A stretch of DNA of 5,549 nt. Origin: Patescibacteria group bacterium (GTDB taxonomy: Bacteria > Patescibacteriota > Gracilibacteria > UBA1369 > PNNO01). The translations under genes and the position numbers were made by a program. The stretch is taken from positions 1 to 5,549 of the forward strand of contig JAHJMX010000123.1 in NCBI GenBank assembly GCA_018821175.1. Reading direction: 5' to 3'. Shown here piece after piece: positions 1 through 5,549 of the stretch (positions are counted from its first letter, which is position 1; each line of letters opens with the position of its first letter). The notes beneath the pieces were generated by a model. That model ran no database searches and was not told the origin of the DNA. It saw only the letters and a list, made by a program, of their open reading frames with translations.

Positions 1-1
1 C

Positions 2-679
2 GATCTCTCAAAAGATCCTTCTAAATGTGAATTGTACATAGTCGAGGGAGATTCTGCCGGTGGTAGTGCGAAACAAGGACGTAATAGAGAGTTCCAAGCG
101 ATTTTGCCACTTAGGGGGAAGATTTTGAATGTTGAGCATTCAAGAATGGATAGGATTTTGGCTAATACTGAAATTAAATCAACCGTAATTGCGCTTGGTG
201 TTGGATTTGGAGAAAATTTTGATATGGAGAGGCTTAGATATGATCGTGTTGTTATCATGACAGATGCCGATGTAGATGGAGCACATATCAGAACTTTACT
301 TTTGACACTTTTCTATAGATATTTTAAACCACTTGTTGAGCAAGGGCATATTTATATTGCTCAGCCACCATTGTATAAAATTGCTCAAGGGAAGAAGGCC
401 GTTTATGCTTATAGTGATATTGAGAAAGAGAATGCACTTAAGGAATTTAGTGATGAGTCAAAGGTAAATATTCAGAGATATAAAGGTTTGGGAGAAATGA
501 ATCCAGATCAACTTTGGGAAACAACTATGGATCCTTCTACTAGATCAATGTTGCGTGTTACTGTTGAGGATGCCGAGAAAGCAAATGATATCTTTGATAC
601 TTTGATGGGGGAAGAAGTACTTCCACGTAAGAAATTTATTCAAACTCACGCAAAAAATGTAAAGAATTTGGATATCTAA
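2..679 (+). CDS. gyrB: DNA gyrase subunit B, C-terminal part (5' end outside window)
   Basis: ATP-dependent type II topoisomerase subunit that, with GyrA, introduces negative supercoils. The frame is open from base 2, so the first 225 visible residues are an internal start; the TTG at 32 lies inside the conserved block and is not a real start. Visible: TOPRIM glutamate in [13 protein letters not shown] (about residue 15 of the fragment), the metal-binding acidic triad in [13 protein letters not shown] (D88, D90, D92), then [27 protein letters not shown] block at about 158-177 and the usual C-terminus ending [11 protein letters not shown]. There is no long insertion between TOPRIM and the tail of the kind found in the E. 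coli protein. GyrB is preferred over ParE because of the LWETTMDP block and the NLDI end. It ends in TAA. No hairpin terminator is visible before the rpsU promoter, which starts 23 bases downstream. Confidence 0.96.
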   Translation, partial: DLSKDPSKCELYIVEGDSAGGSAKQGRNREFQAILPLRGKILNVEHSRMDRILANTEIKSTVIALGVGFGENFDMERLRYDRVVIMTDADVDGAHIRTLLLTLFYRYFKPLVEQGHIYIAQPPLYKIAQGKKAVYAYSDIEKENALKEFSDESKVNIQRYKGLGEMNPDQLWETTMDPSTRSMLRVTVEDAEKANDIFDTLMGEEVLPRKKFIQTHAKNVKNLDI

Positions 680-702
680 ATTTTCCCAGATAATGTTTTT
701 GA

Positions 703-730
703 TTGACTTCGAGATGGGGCTACATATAAT
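703..730 (+). promoter_or_regulatory. Sigma70-type promoter for rpsU
   Basis: TTGACT at 703-708 and a perfect TATAAT at 725-730 are separated by 16 bases. The predicted transcription start is near 737, giving a leader of about 44 bases before the rpsU ATG. It lies in the 101-base gap between gyrB and rpsU and so makes rpsU independently transcribed. The match is by eye; no transcript data are available. Confidence 0.75.
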
Positions 731-762
731 TACAACTATTAAATCAACTAATTAAAAAGTAT

Positions 763-773
763 GGAGGGAGGTG
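763..773 (+). promoter_or_regulatory. Very strong, overlapping Shine-Dalgarno site of rpsU
   Basis: GGAGGGAGGTG contains GGAGGTG at 767-773, a 7-base match to the canonical anti-SD, 7 bases before the ATG at 781. A second GGAGG (763-767) overlaps it upstream. It fixes the rpsU start. None of the other four starts seen in this window that I trust, nor that of the small minus-strand ORF, has a comparable site. Confidence 0.85.
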
Positions 774-780
774 CACGAAA

Positions 781-984
781 ATGATTTCTGTTTGGAAAAA
801 TGCAAAAGAATCTGTTGATCGAGTTATTTCTCGATTTAACAAAAAAGTACAAGCAAGTAGGCTTCTTCTTCAGAAACGTAGAAGCAGATACCATGCTAAG
901 GATTTGACTAAACGTCAGGTTAGGGGTAGGGCGGTTAAACGTGAAGAGTATAGAGCAATTCGTGAAAAAAATCGTTTTAGGTAG
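781..984 (+). CDS. rpsU: Small ribosomal subunit protein bS21
   Basis: A 67-residue, very basic protein (runs such as LQKRRSRYHAK and KRQVRGRAVKRE), within the usual bS21 range of about 55-71 residues. The family pattern is present in order: an N-terminal short strand, ES-x-DR-x-I-x-RF-x-KKV (residues 10-23), a basic RRSRYH segment (33-38), then TKR and a long basic helical tail. bS21 sits on the 30S platform near the 3' end of 16S rRNA and helps initiation. The gene is a self-contained unit with its own promoter (703-730), strong SD and terminator (1002-1034). The stop is TAG. The tail carries aromatic residues Tyr57 and Phe66. Family assignment rests on pattern recall; identity to E. coli bS21 is modest, so another small basic RNA-binding protein is a minor alternative. 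Confidence 0.85.
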   Translation: MISVWKNAKESVDRVISRFNKKVQASRLLLQKRRSRYHAKDLTKRQVRGRAVKREEYRAIREKNRFR

Positions 985-1001
985 ATCGAATACAATGATT
1001 G

Positions 1002-1034
1002 AAAGCCGCATATTTTCATATGCGGCTTTTTATT
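1002..1034 (+). terminator. Rho-independent terminator of rpsU
   Basis: AAAGCCGCATAT (1002-1013) pairs perfectly with ATATGCGGCTTT (1018-1029) around a 4-base TTTC loop, followed by a T-rich run (TTTTTATTATT from 1027). The stem is 12 bp with a GC core. It begins 17 bases after the rpsU stop. The leading A run could give some function in the opposite direction, but no minus-strand gene ends here. Confidence 0.92.
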
Positions 1035-1050
1035 ATTCTTGAATTATTAT

Positions 1051-1917
1051 ATGAATATAAATGAAGTTTTACAAAAAGGGAAAAAGCAATTGATTGATAA
1101 TGGAATTATTGATAGTTTGGCTGCATCCGTTTTGTTGAGCTTTGTGATTGGTAAAAATAAAGAGTTTCTTTTTGCGAATCCAGATCTCGAAATTAAAAAT
1201 GATAAAGCGAATGAATATTTTTTGCTTCTGGATAAGCATATTAAGGGAGAGCCGGTTGCATATTTGATTAATGAAAAAGAATTTTTTGGTATTTCTTTTT
1301 ATGTTGATAAAAGAGTTTTGATTCCACGGCCCGAAACTGAACTTTTGGTTGAACATGTTATTGGCCTGTGTGATAGCGGAATTGGGTTTGATGGAGGGAT
1401 TTTAAAAATGTTGGATGTAGGAACGGGGAGTGGGAATATACCTGTTTCACTTGCAATGAATATTAAAAATGCTGAGTTTACGGCTTGTGATATAAGTCAG
1501 GATGCACTTGAAGTAGCGAGAAAGAATATTGAAAATTATAGACTACAAAATAGAATCAAATTGGTTGAATCAAATTTAATTGATGAATTTAAAGGACAAA
1601 AGTTTGATATTATTACCGCAAATTTGCCTTATATTGGGGCTAAAGAGCATGATTTTGTTGCTAAAGAAGTAAAGAATTTTGAACCTAATATTGCATTATT
1701 TGGTGGAGATGATGGACTTGATCTTTATCGGGAAATGTTTCTTTCTTTACAGAAAGATGTTCAATGTAGTCGATTTTTGCTTGGAGAAATCGGTTTTTCA
1801 CAAAAAGATGTTTTGAGCGAACTTGTTTTAGAGATGTTTCCAGGGCAAAAACTTGAAATTTTTAAGGATTTAGCTGGTTTTGATCGATATTTCGTTGTAC
1901 ATTTTAAGATGGATTAA
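1051..1917 (+). CDS. prmC: Release factor glutamine methyltransferase PrmC (HemK)
   Basis: Transfers a methyl group from S-adenosylmethionine to the glutamine of the GGQ motif of class I release factors, raising termination efficiency; cytosolic. The 288-residue product fits the family length. Visible: N-terminal helical substrate-binding domain, GEPVAYL and the [13 protein letters not shown] block (residues 89-101), SAM motif LDVGTGSGN (121-129), the active-site tetrapeptide NLPY (191-194) in place of the usual NPPY, and [16 protein letters not shown] near 211-226. ATG 1051 is chosen because [14 protein letters not shown] aligns with the normal PrmC N-terminus; an in-frame TTG at 1039 lies in the T-run behind the rpsU terminator and is rejected. 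No SD is visible. The substrate gene prfA follows 10 bases downstream, so co-transcription is very likely. Glutamine methyltransferase rather than PrmB, given this pairing and the RPETE block. Confidence 0.94.
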   Translation: MNINEVLQKGKKQLIDNGIIDSLAASVLLSFVIGKNKEFLFANPDLEIKNDKANEYFLLLDKHIKGEPVAYLINEKEFFGISFYVDKRVLIPRPETELLVEHVIGLCDSGIGFDGGILKMLDVGTGSGNIPVSLAMNIKNAEFTACDISQDALEVARKNIENYRLQNRIKLVESNLIDEFKGQKFDIITANLPYIGAKEHDFVAKEVKNFEPNIALFGGDDGLDLYREMFLSLQKDVQCSRFLLGEIGFSQKDVLSELVLEMFPGQKLEIFKDLAGFDRYFVVHFKMD

Positions 1918-1927
1918 CCAAAAACAT

Positions 1928-2995
1928 ATGTTAGATAGGTTATTAAAAATTAAGAAAGAATACGAAGATTTAAGGGCAAAAATGTCTGATCCCACAGTTG
2001 CTGGAGATCATATTCAATATACGAAATTAAATCGGCAAGCTAAAACTATGGAAAATGCATACAATCTTGCGAAAGAATATGAAAAGGCGATTGCAGATAT
2101 AGATGAGGCTCAGCAGATTTTGAAGAGTGAGAAGGACAATGACATGATTATGCTTGCAAAGGAGCAGCTTGATTCTGGTAAGCAAACTAAAATTGATCTT
2201 GAAGAAAGGATTAAAGTTGAATTATTACCTAAAGATCCGAAGGATTCTAAAAATTGTATTGTGGAAATTAGAGCTGGTGCAGGAGGAGACGAAGCAGCGC
2301 TTTTTGCAGGTGAGCTTGCGCGTATGTATATGCGATATGCAGAGGAGAAGGGGTTCTCGAATGAATTGATTACTAAAAATGAGGGACCAACCGGTGGTAT
2401 TAAAGAAATTATTTTTAAAATTGTAGGTGAAGGTGCTTATGGGCTTATTAAGTATGAAAGTGGAGTACATCGTGTACAAAGAATACCTGTGACTGAAAGT
2501 CAGGGGCGTGTGCATACATCTGCTGTGACATGTGCAGTTTTGCCTGAAATTGAGGAAGTTGAAATTGAAATCAAAAACTCAGATATACGAGTAGATTCAT
2601 TTAGGTCAAGTGGATGCGGAGGTCAATCTGTTAATACAACTGATTCAGCAATAAGGTTAACGCATGTGCCGACTGGTCTTGTTGTAACTTGTCAGGATGA
2701 GAAATCGCAGCTTAAGAATAAGAATAAGGCTATGTCTGTATTGCGTTCTAGGCTTTATCAACTTGAGGAGGATAAAAAGCAGAAAGAGCTTGGAGAAGCT
2801 AGATTGTCACAAATTGGGACAGGAGATAGGTCCGATAAAATCAGAACTTACAATTTCCCACAGGATCGAGTTACTGATCACAGGATTAAGGTTAGTTGGA
2901 GTAATATCCACAGGATAATGGATGGATATATTGATGATATAATAGAAAAACTAACCCTTGAGGATCAGGCCAAAAAATTATTAGAGGCCCATTAA
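1928..2995 (+). CDS. prfA: Peptide chain release factor 1 (RF1)
   Basis: Reads UAA and UAG in the ribosomal A site and triggers peptidyl-tRNA hydrolysis. 355 residues, normal for RF1. In order: N-terminal coiled-coil domain 1 (about 1-100), [12 protein letters not shown] (115-126), codon-recognition PVT (187-189) in [15 protein letters not shown], and the catalytic [14 protein letters not shown] with GGQ at 231-233, then a C-terminal helical region. PxT and NTTDSA mark RF1; RF2 would have SPF and NKTDSA. Two departures from the common GAGGQHVN are seen: Cys at 230 and Ser at 234. The GGQ itself is intact, so Gln233 is the expected PrmC target. ATG 1928 gives the standard [15 protein letters not shown] start; an in-frame TTG at 1880 inside prmC is not credible. 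No SD is evident; translation may be coupled to or follow prmC. It ends in TAA and converges on the small minus-strand gene 30 bases away. Confidence 0.97.
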   Translation: MLDRLLKIKKEYEDLRAKMSDPTVAGDHIQYTKLNRQAKTMENAYNLAKEYEKAIADIDEAQQILKSEKDNDMIMLAKEQLDSGKQTKIDLEERIKVELLPKDPKDSKNCIVEIRAGAGGDEAALFAGELARMYMRYAEEKGFSNELITKNEGPTGGIKEIIFKIVGEGAYGLIKYESGVHRVQRIPVTESQGRVHTSAVTCAVLPEIEEVEIEIKNSDIRVDSFRSSGCGGQSVNTTDSAIRLTHVPTGLVVTCQDEKSQLKNKNKAMSVLRSRLYQLEEDKKQKELGEARLSQIGTGDRSDKIRTYNFPQDRVTDHRIKVSWSNIHRIMDGYIDDIIEKLTLEDQAKKLLEAH

Positions 2996-3025
2996 GAATT
3001 AGTTTTCCTATAAGCGTGAGCGGAT

Positions 3026-3277
3026 TTACTTGAATAGCAACGGGAACATTTGTCTTATTGGATTTACGACGAATGGATCTGTTACGATCAAGGTATCAGG
3101 CATCAGCTCCGGAAGGGGAGATTGAGGCATAACCTCTCCTGGATTGCCTAAGACTACAGCTTGTAAGTCTTTGGCGATTTTTAAGGTTTCAGCTTGGATG
3201 ATGCCCATCCCGACCATCAACAGAACTAAAATCCCTAAAATAATCCACAAGTTTTTCTGGTTTTTGCTTCTAAACAT
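3026..3277 (-). CDS. Small single-pass membrane or exported protein, function unknown
   Basis: An 83-residue product I do not recognise. The N-terminus is basic (RSKNQKN), followed by a hydrophobic stretch at about residues 10-28 (LWIILGILVLLMVGMGIIQA), then a proline-rich tail (residues 45-81) with motifs SPLPELMPDT and VTDPFVVNP and no cysteine. It could be an N-in/C-out anchored protein, or secreted with cleavage after IQA. Support for a real gene: near-consensus promoter 30-odd bases upstream, plausible membrane topology, and fair length in a gene-dense stretch. Against: no SD and no homology I can name. Its codons end in C more often than those of the neighbours (AAC, ATC, GTC, GGC, TTC), and GC is about 42% by hand count, slightly above the surrounding genes. 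It may be a recently acquired or lineage-specific gene, or a small envelope or pilus accessory protein; the last is only a guess. Confidence 0.62.
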   Translation of the reverse strand: MFRSKNQKNLWIILGILVLLMVGMGIIQAETLKIAKDLQAVVLGNPGEVMPQSPLPELMPDTLIVTDPFVVNPIRQMFPLLFK

Positions 3278-3313
3278 AAGTAATGCTTAAAAATAAACCA
3301 ATCCACTACACAC

Positions 3314-3342
3314 ATTATACAACAAAATTGACAAAAGGTCAA
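3314..3342 (-). promoter_or_regulatory. Near-consensus sigma70-type promoter for the small membrane protein gene
   Basis: On the minus strand, TTGACC (3342-3337) and perfect TATAAT (3319-3314) are spaced by the optimal 17 bases. The predicted start is near 3307, leaving a leader of about 30 bases to the ATG at 3277. It sits between the nadB stop and the small gene, so the small gene need not depend on nadB transcription. It is the best promoter match seen in the window. Confidence 0.78.
3328..3342. repeat. Inverted repeat overlapping the -35 box (possible operator)
   Basis: TTGAC-AAAAG-GTCAA is a perfect 5-bp inverted repeat with a 5-base spacer. One arm covers the -35 hexamer of the minus-strand promoter and the other lies in its spacer region. 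A dimeric regulator bound here would block the promoter. Five-bp arms can occur by chance in AT-rich DNA, so the operator reading is tentative. Confidence 0.35.
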
Positions 3343-3368
3343 AGAGTGTCGTGGTAAAATGTGACGAT

Positions 3369-4838
3369 TTATCTTATGTAATGGCATCCAAGCGAATTAT
3401 GCCTTTTTAAAGCGGCTCTTGTGATTAAGGTTGCAGTGTCTAATATGTTTTTTAATTCCAATTCTGTATCGCTACATGTGTAAAATTTAAAATCTTGTTT
3501 GAGTTTTTCTAATTTTAAAATTGCTTTTTTCAATCCGCCAGTTGTTCTCACTAGACCAACATTTTTCCACATGATTTCTTTAATTAAACGTTTAGTATAA
3601 CTAAGATTTTTCGCTGTATTGCGGCATACAACGGTTTTAAGTATTGGGAATTCAGGGAATTTGTTTTGCTTTGGTTTTGCTTTCAGTCTTTTTGCTATCT
3701 CACTACTGAATACTATTGCTTCAAGTAGTGAATTGCTTGCAAGTCTATTGGCTCCATGGACTCCAGTGCAAGCGGTTTCGCCAAATGCGTATAAATTTTT
3801 AATATTAGTTTCTCCTTTTAAATTAACTACTACTCCACCGCACATATAATGAGCAGCCGAGGTGATTGGGATAATGTCTTTTGTTATATCTATGCCAATT
3901 TTTTTAAGTTTTTTGTAAATTTGAGGGAATCTATTTTTAACAAATGTTTTATCTTTGTGAGTTATATCTAAATAAACTTTTCCAGATTCTTCTTCAATGG
4001 ATATGGCTCTTGAAACTATGTCTCGAGATGCAAGTTCTTTTTTAGGGCTATATTTTTGCATGAATCTTTTTCCTTCATGATTAAGCAAGTAAGCTCCCTC
4101 CCCTCGCAATGCTTCTGAAATCAAGAATTTTTGTCTATGCGGAAGGTTTAAAGCTGTTGGATGAAATTGAATGAATTCTAAATCTTTCGTTTTTGCTCCA
4201 GCTCTATGGGCCATTGCGATTCCATCTCCTGTAGAAATTTTGGGATTTGTTGTGTATTTGTAAATTTGGCCGACTCCACCAGTTGCCATGATTATATATG
4301 ATGAATAGATATGTTGAATTTTTTTATTCTTCAATATAGATAATCCATAGCATGTTTGATTTTTAACTAATAAATCTATTGCAAAGACATTCTCCCAAAC
4401 GGTTATGTTCTTGTTTGATTTTACTGCGTTGACAAGTGTTGTCTCGATTGAATTACCTGTATGATCGCCAGCATAGATAATGCGTTTTTGGCTATGGCCT
4501 CCTTCTTGAGTGAGTGAAAGTTCTTCTGATGTTAGTGTAAATGGAACGCCGATATTTTTTAGTTCTTCAATGTATTTTGGCCCATTTTTTACCATGAATT
4601 CTACGGCGGAAAGTTTGTTGTGATATGCTCCCGCTTCCAAAGTGTCTTTGATATGTTTTTCGAAATCATCTAATTCCCCAATTGCTGCCGCGATTCCTCC
4701 TTGAGCATAATTTGTTGTTGAATCAATAACTTCTTTTTTTGTTATTATCAAAACTTTTCCTTTTTTTGCTACGTTTAGGGAAAAACTTAAGCCTGCTATT
4801 CCTGACCCAATAACGATGAAGTCGAAGTATTCCATCAT
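3369..4838 (-). CDS. nadB: L-aspartate oxidase NadB
   Basis: FAD enzyme that oxidises L-aspartate to iminoaspartate, the first step of de novo NAD synthesis, using oxygen or fumarate as acceptor; NadA then uses the product. 489 residues. FAD dinucleotide motif VIGSGIAGLS (9-18), TTNYAQGGIAAA (41-52), LTQEGGHS with Glu112, FIQFHPTAL with His226, SEALRGEGAYL, ASRD with Arg272, SAAHYMCGG with His330, and HGANRLASNSLLEA with Arg365. These match the E. coli active-site residues E121, H244, R290, H351 and R386 with steady offsets, and separate it from the related SdhA/FrdA. The C-terminal helical domain ends at NSLGCHYIR, so the tail is shorter than in the usual 510-540 residue members. Start: ATGATG at 4838/4835; the second Met is possible. 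No SD. No nadA or nadC lies nearby in the window. Divergent from the U32 gene across 100 bases. Confidence 0.95.
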   Translation of the reverse strand: MMEYFDFIVIGSGIAGLSFSLNVAKKGKVLIITKKEVIDSTTNYAQGGIAAAIGELDDFEKHIKDTLEAGAYHNKLSAVEFMVKNGPKYIEELKNIGVPFTLTSEELSLTQEGGHSQKRIIYAGDHTGNSIETTLVNAVKSNKNITVWENVFAIDLLVKNQTCYGLSILKNKKIQHIYSSYIIMATGGVGQIYKYTTNPKISTGDGIAMAHRAGAKTKDLEFIQFHPTALNLPHRQKFLISEALRGEGAYLLNHEGKRFMQKYSPKKELASRDIVSRAISIEEESGKVYLDITHKDKTFVKNRFPQIYKKLKKIGIDITKDIIPITSAAHYMCGGVVVNLKGETNIKNLYAFGETACTGVHGANRLASNSLLEAIVFSSEIAKRLKAKPKQNKFPEFPILKTVVCRNTAKNLSYTKRLIKEIMWKNVGLVRTTGGLKKAILKLEKLKQDFKFYTCSDTELELKNILDTATLITRAALKRHNSLGCHYIR

Positions 4839-4861
4839 ATTTTTGTTATGAGCAGATACAC

Positions 4862-4888
4862 TCTATAGTTTCACCCTTAGGATTGCAA
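4862..4888 (-). promoter_or_regulatory. Possible weak nadB promoter
   Basis: On the minus strand TTGCAA (4888-4883) and TATAGA (4867-4862) are 15 bases apart, with a predicted start about 17 bases before the nadB ATG. Spacing is short and the -35 match is only four of six, so this is a candidate and not a firm call. Confidence 0.28.
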
Positions 4889-4901
4889 TTTATTATTAAT
4901 T

Positions 4902-4929
4902 TTGCTAGTTTTAGGGCCGATTTGATAAT
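4902..4929 (+). promoter_or_regulatory. Possible promoter of the U32 gene, nearly leaderless
   Basis: TTGCTA (4902-4907), 16-base spacer, GATAAT (4924-4929). The -10 box matches five of six and the -35 four of six. The box ends only 9 bases before the ATG at 4939, which would place the transcript start about 3 bases before the start codon. No SD is present between them, in keeping with a leaderless or near-leaderless message. Confidence 0.4.
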
Positions 4930-4938
4930 AAACAACTT

Positions 4939-5549
4939 ATGATAAAGCCTGAATTAATAGCGCCAGCTGGGTCGCCTGAGAAAATGGAATTTGCTTACAA
5001 TTATGGAGCTGATGTCGTCTATATGGGGATTACTGGTTTTAGTATGAGATCTAGAGTTAATGGATTTACTCCTGAGAAACTTGAAGAATCTATTGAGAAA
5101 GCACATGCTATGGGTAAAAAAGTTTATGTGACTGTTAATATTTATCCGCATAATTCTAAAATTGAGGCTTTTAAAAAACATGTTAAGTGGCTCGCTAAAG
5201 TAAAACCAGATGCGCTTATTGTTGCGGATCCTGGTGTTTTTTCAATTATTAAGGAGTTTTATCCAGATGCTAAAATTCATATTTCTGTGCAAACAAATAG
5301 CATCAATTATAGAGATATTCAGTTTTGGAAAGATCTTGGGGCGAAGAGAGTTGTGCTTCCACGTGAGTTAAGTTTAACTGAGATAAAAGAAATTCACGAA
5401 ATGGTCCCAGATATGGAACTTGAAGCGTTTGTTCATGGAGCGATTTGCGTTGCTTACTCGGGGCGATGTTTGATGTCAAATTACTTTAATATGCGTGATC
5501 CTAATCAAGGAATTTGTTCGCAAAGTTGTCGATGGAAATATAAAGTTTA
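4939..5549 (+). CDS. Peptidase U32 family protein, TrhP/YegQ-like (3' end outside window)
   Basis: The first 203 residues of an open frame that runs off the right edge; TrhP-type members are usually above 400 residues, so roughly half is missing. N-terminal barrel-like start PELIAPAGSPEKMEFAYNYG, GADVVYMG, KKVYVTVNIYPHN (60-72), ALIVADPGV (92-100), AKRVVLPRELSL (135-146). The U32 signature is complete: E162-A-F-V-H-G-A-I-C170, four residues, G-R-C177-L-M-S180. Four cysteines (170, 177, 193, 197) form the cluster known in U32 proteins such as UbiU/UbiV to hold an iron-sulfur centre; CSQSCRWKY follows. Family members named peptidases mostly act in RNA or cofactor hydroxylation: TrhP in tRNA U34, RlhA in 23S rRNA. 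TrhP-like is favoured from overall look, but RlhA or another branch cannot be excluded without the C-terminal half. ATG 4939 gives the expected N-terminus; no SD is visible. Confidence 0.92.
   Translation, partial: MIKPELIAPAGSPEKMEFAYNYGADVVYMGITGFSMRSRVNGFTPEKLEESIEKAHAMGKKVYVTVNIYPHNSKIEAFKKHVKWLAKVKPDALIVADPGVFSIIKEFYPDAKIHISVQTNSINYRDIQFWKDLGAKRVVLPRELSLTEIKEIHEMVPDMELEAFVHGAICVAYSGRCLMSNYFNMRDPNQGICSQSCRWKYKV

Noticed and set aside
703..730. Bacteroidetes origin suggested by the rpsU SD contrast
   Set aside because: Bacteroidetes promoters use a TTTG / TAnnTTTG pattern; the promoters here are TTGAC-/TATAAT, and the bS21 sequence does not look like theirs.
748..1011. Open frame of 87 codons on the minus strand opposite rpsU
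   Set aside because: It lies antisense to a well-supported rpsU with its own promoter, SD and terminator; its product is a low-complexity shadow with no domain.
1039..1050. TTG start giving PrmC four extra residues
   Set aside because: It overlaps the T-rich end of the rpsU terminator region, and ATG 1051 gives the family-like N-terminus.
1880..1927. TTG start extending RF1 by 16 residues into prmC
   Set aside because: RF1 proteins begin with the [12 protein letters not shown] segment, which starts at ATG 1928; the extension has no family counterpart.
2154..2918. Several 70-96 codon open frames on both strands inside prfA
   Set aside because: They are out-of-frame or antisense to the full-length RF1 and encode no recognisable domain.
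3345..3372. Weak hairpin at the nadB 3' end (TCGT ... ACGA around a T-rich loop)
   Set aside because: Only about 4 bp of good pairing and no T-run after it on the minus strand; not a convincing terminator.
2..4838. UGA recoding (code 25 or 4), as in Gracilibacteria, Absconditabacteria or Mollicutes
   Set aside because: Although no gene here ends in TGA, the conserved genes contain no in-frame TGA, including at the many glycine and tryptophan positions, so the standard code explains everything.
4954..5181. 75-codon minus-strand open frame opposite the U32 gene
   Set aside because: It is antisense to a frame with a complete U32 signature and shows no own motif or promoter.

Overview
The window is a low-GC, gene-dense piece of bacterial chromosome with housekeeping genes only. 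I see no mobile element, CRISPR array, tRNA or rRNA. The lineage is uncertain. Standard code is supported: all five complete genes read through at family-like length without in-frame TGA, and their stops are TAA or TAG. Near-consensus TTGAC-/TATAAT promoters, Shine-Dalgarno (SD) sites missing from most genes, a PrmC with NLPY in place of NPPY, and a basic bS21 of 67 residues together suggest Patescibacteria (Candidate Phyla Radiation). I hold that at roughly even odds, from recall of family appearance only.

Layout. Positions 2-679 (+) hold the C-terminal 225 residues of GyrB, cut by the window edge. Positions 703-1034 form a compact single-gene unit: promoter, very strong SD, rpsU (bS21, 781-984), and a Rho-independent terminator. 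Right after it come prmC (1051-1917) and prfA (1928-2995), 10 bases apart and co-oriented: the release-factor glutamine methyltransferase and its substrate RF1. Convergent to them on the minus strand is a small unrecognised single-pass membrane or exported protein (3026-3277) with a near-consensus promoter and an inverted repeat over its -35 box. Further along on the same strand is nadB (3369-4838, L-aspartate oxidase). A 100-base divergent spacer separates nadB from a U32-family protein (4939 to window end, +), cut at the right edge.

How the genes fit together. rpsU, prmC and prfA all serve translation: a 30S subunit protein, RF1, and the enzyme that methylates the RF1 GGQ glutamine. The U32 protein resembles the TrhP/YegQ branch, which acts in tRNA wobble-uridine hydroxylation, so it may also be a translation gene. 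NadB starts de novo NAD synthesis; its usual partners nadA and nadC are not in view.

The points most worth a second look are the SD contrast (only rpsU has one, with a 7-base match to the anti-SD), the strongly promoted small membrane protein, and the lack of a visible promoter for prmC-prfA directly after a strong terminator. I found no clear sign of a wholly new multi-gene system.
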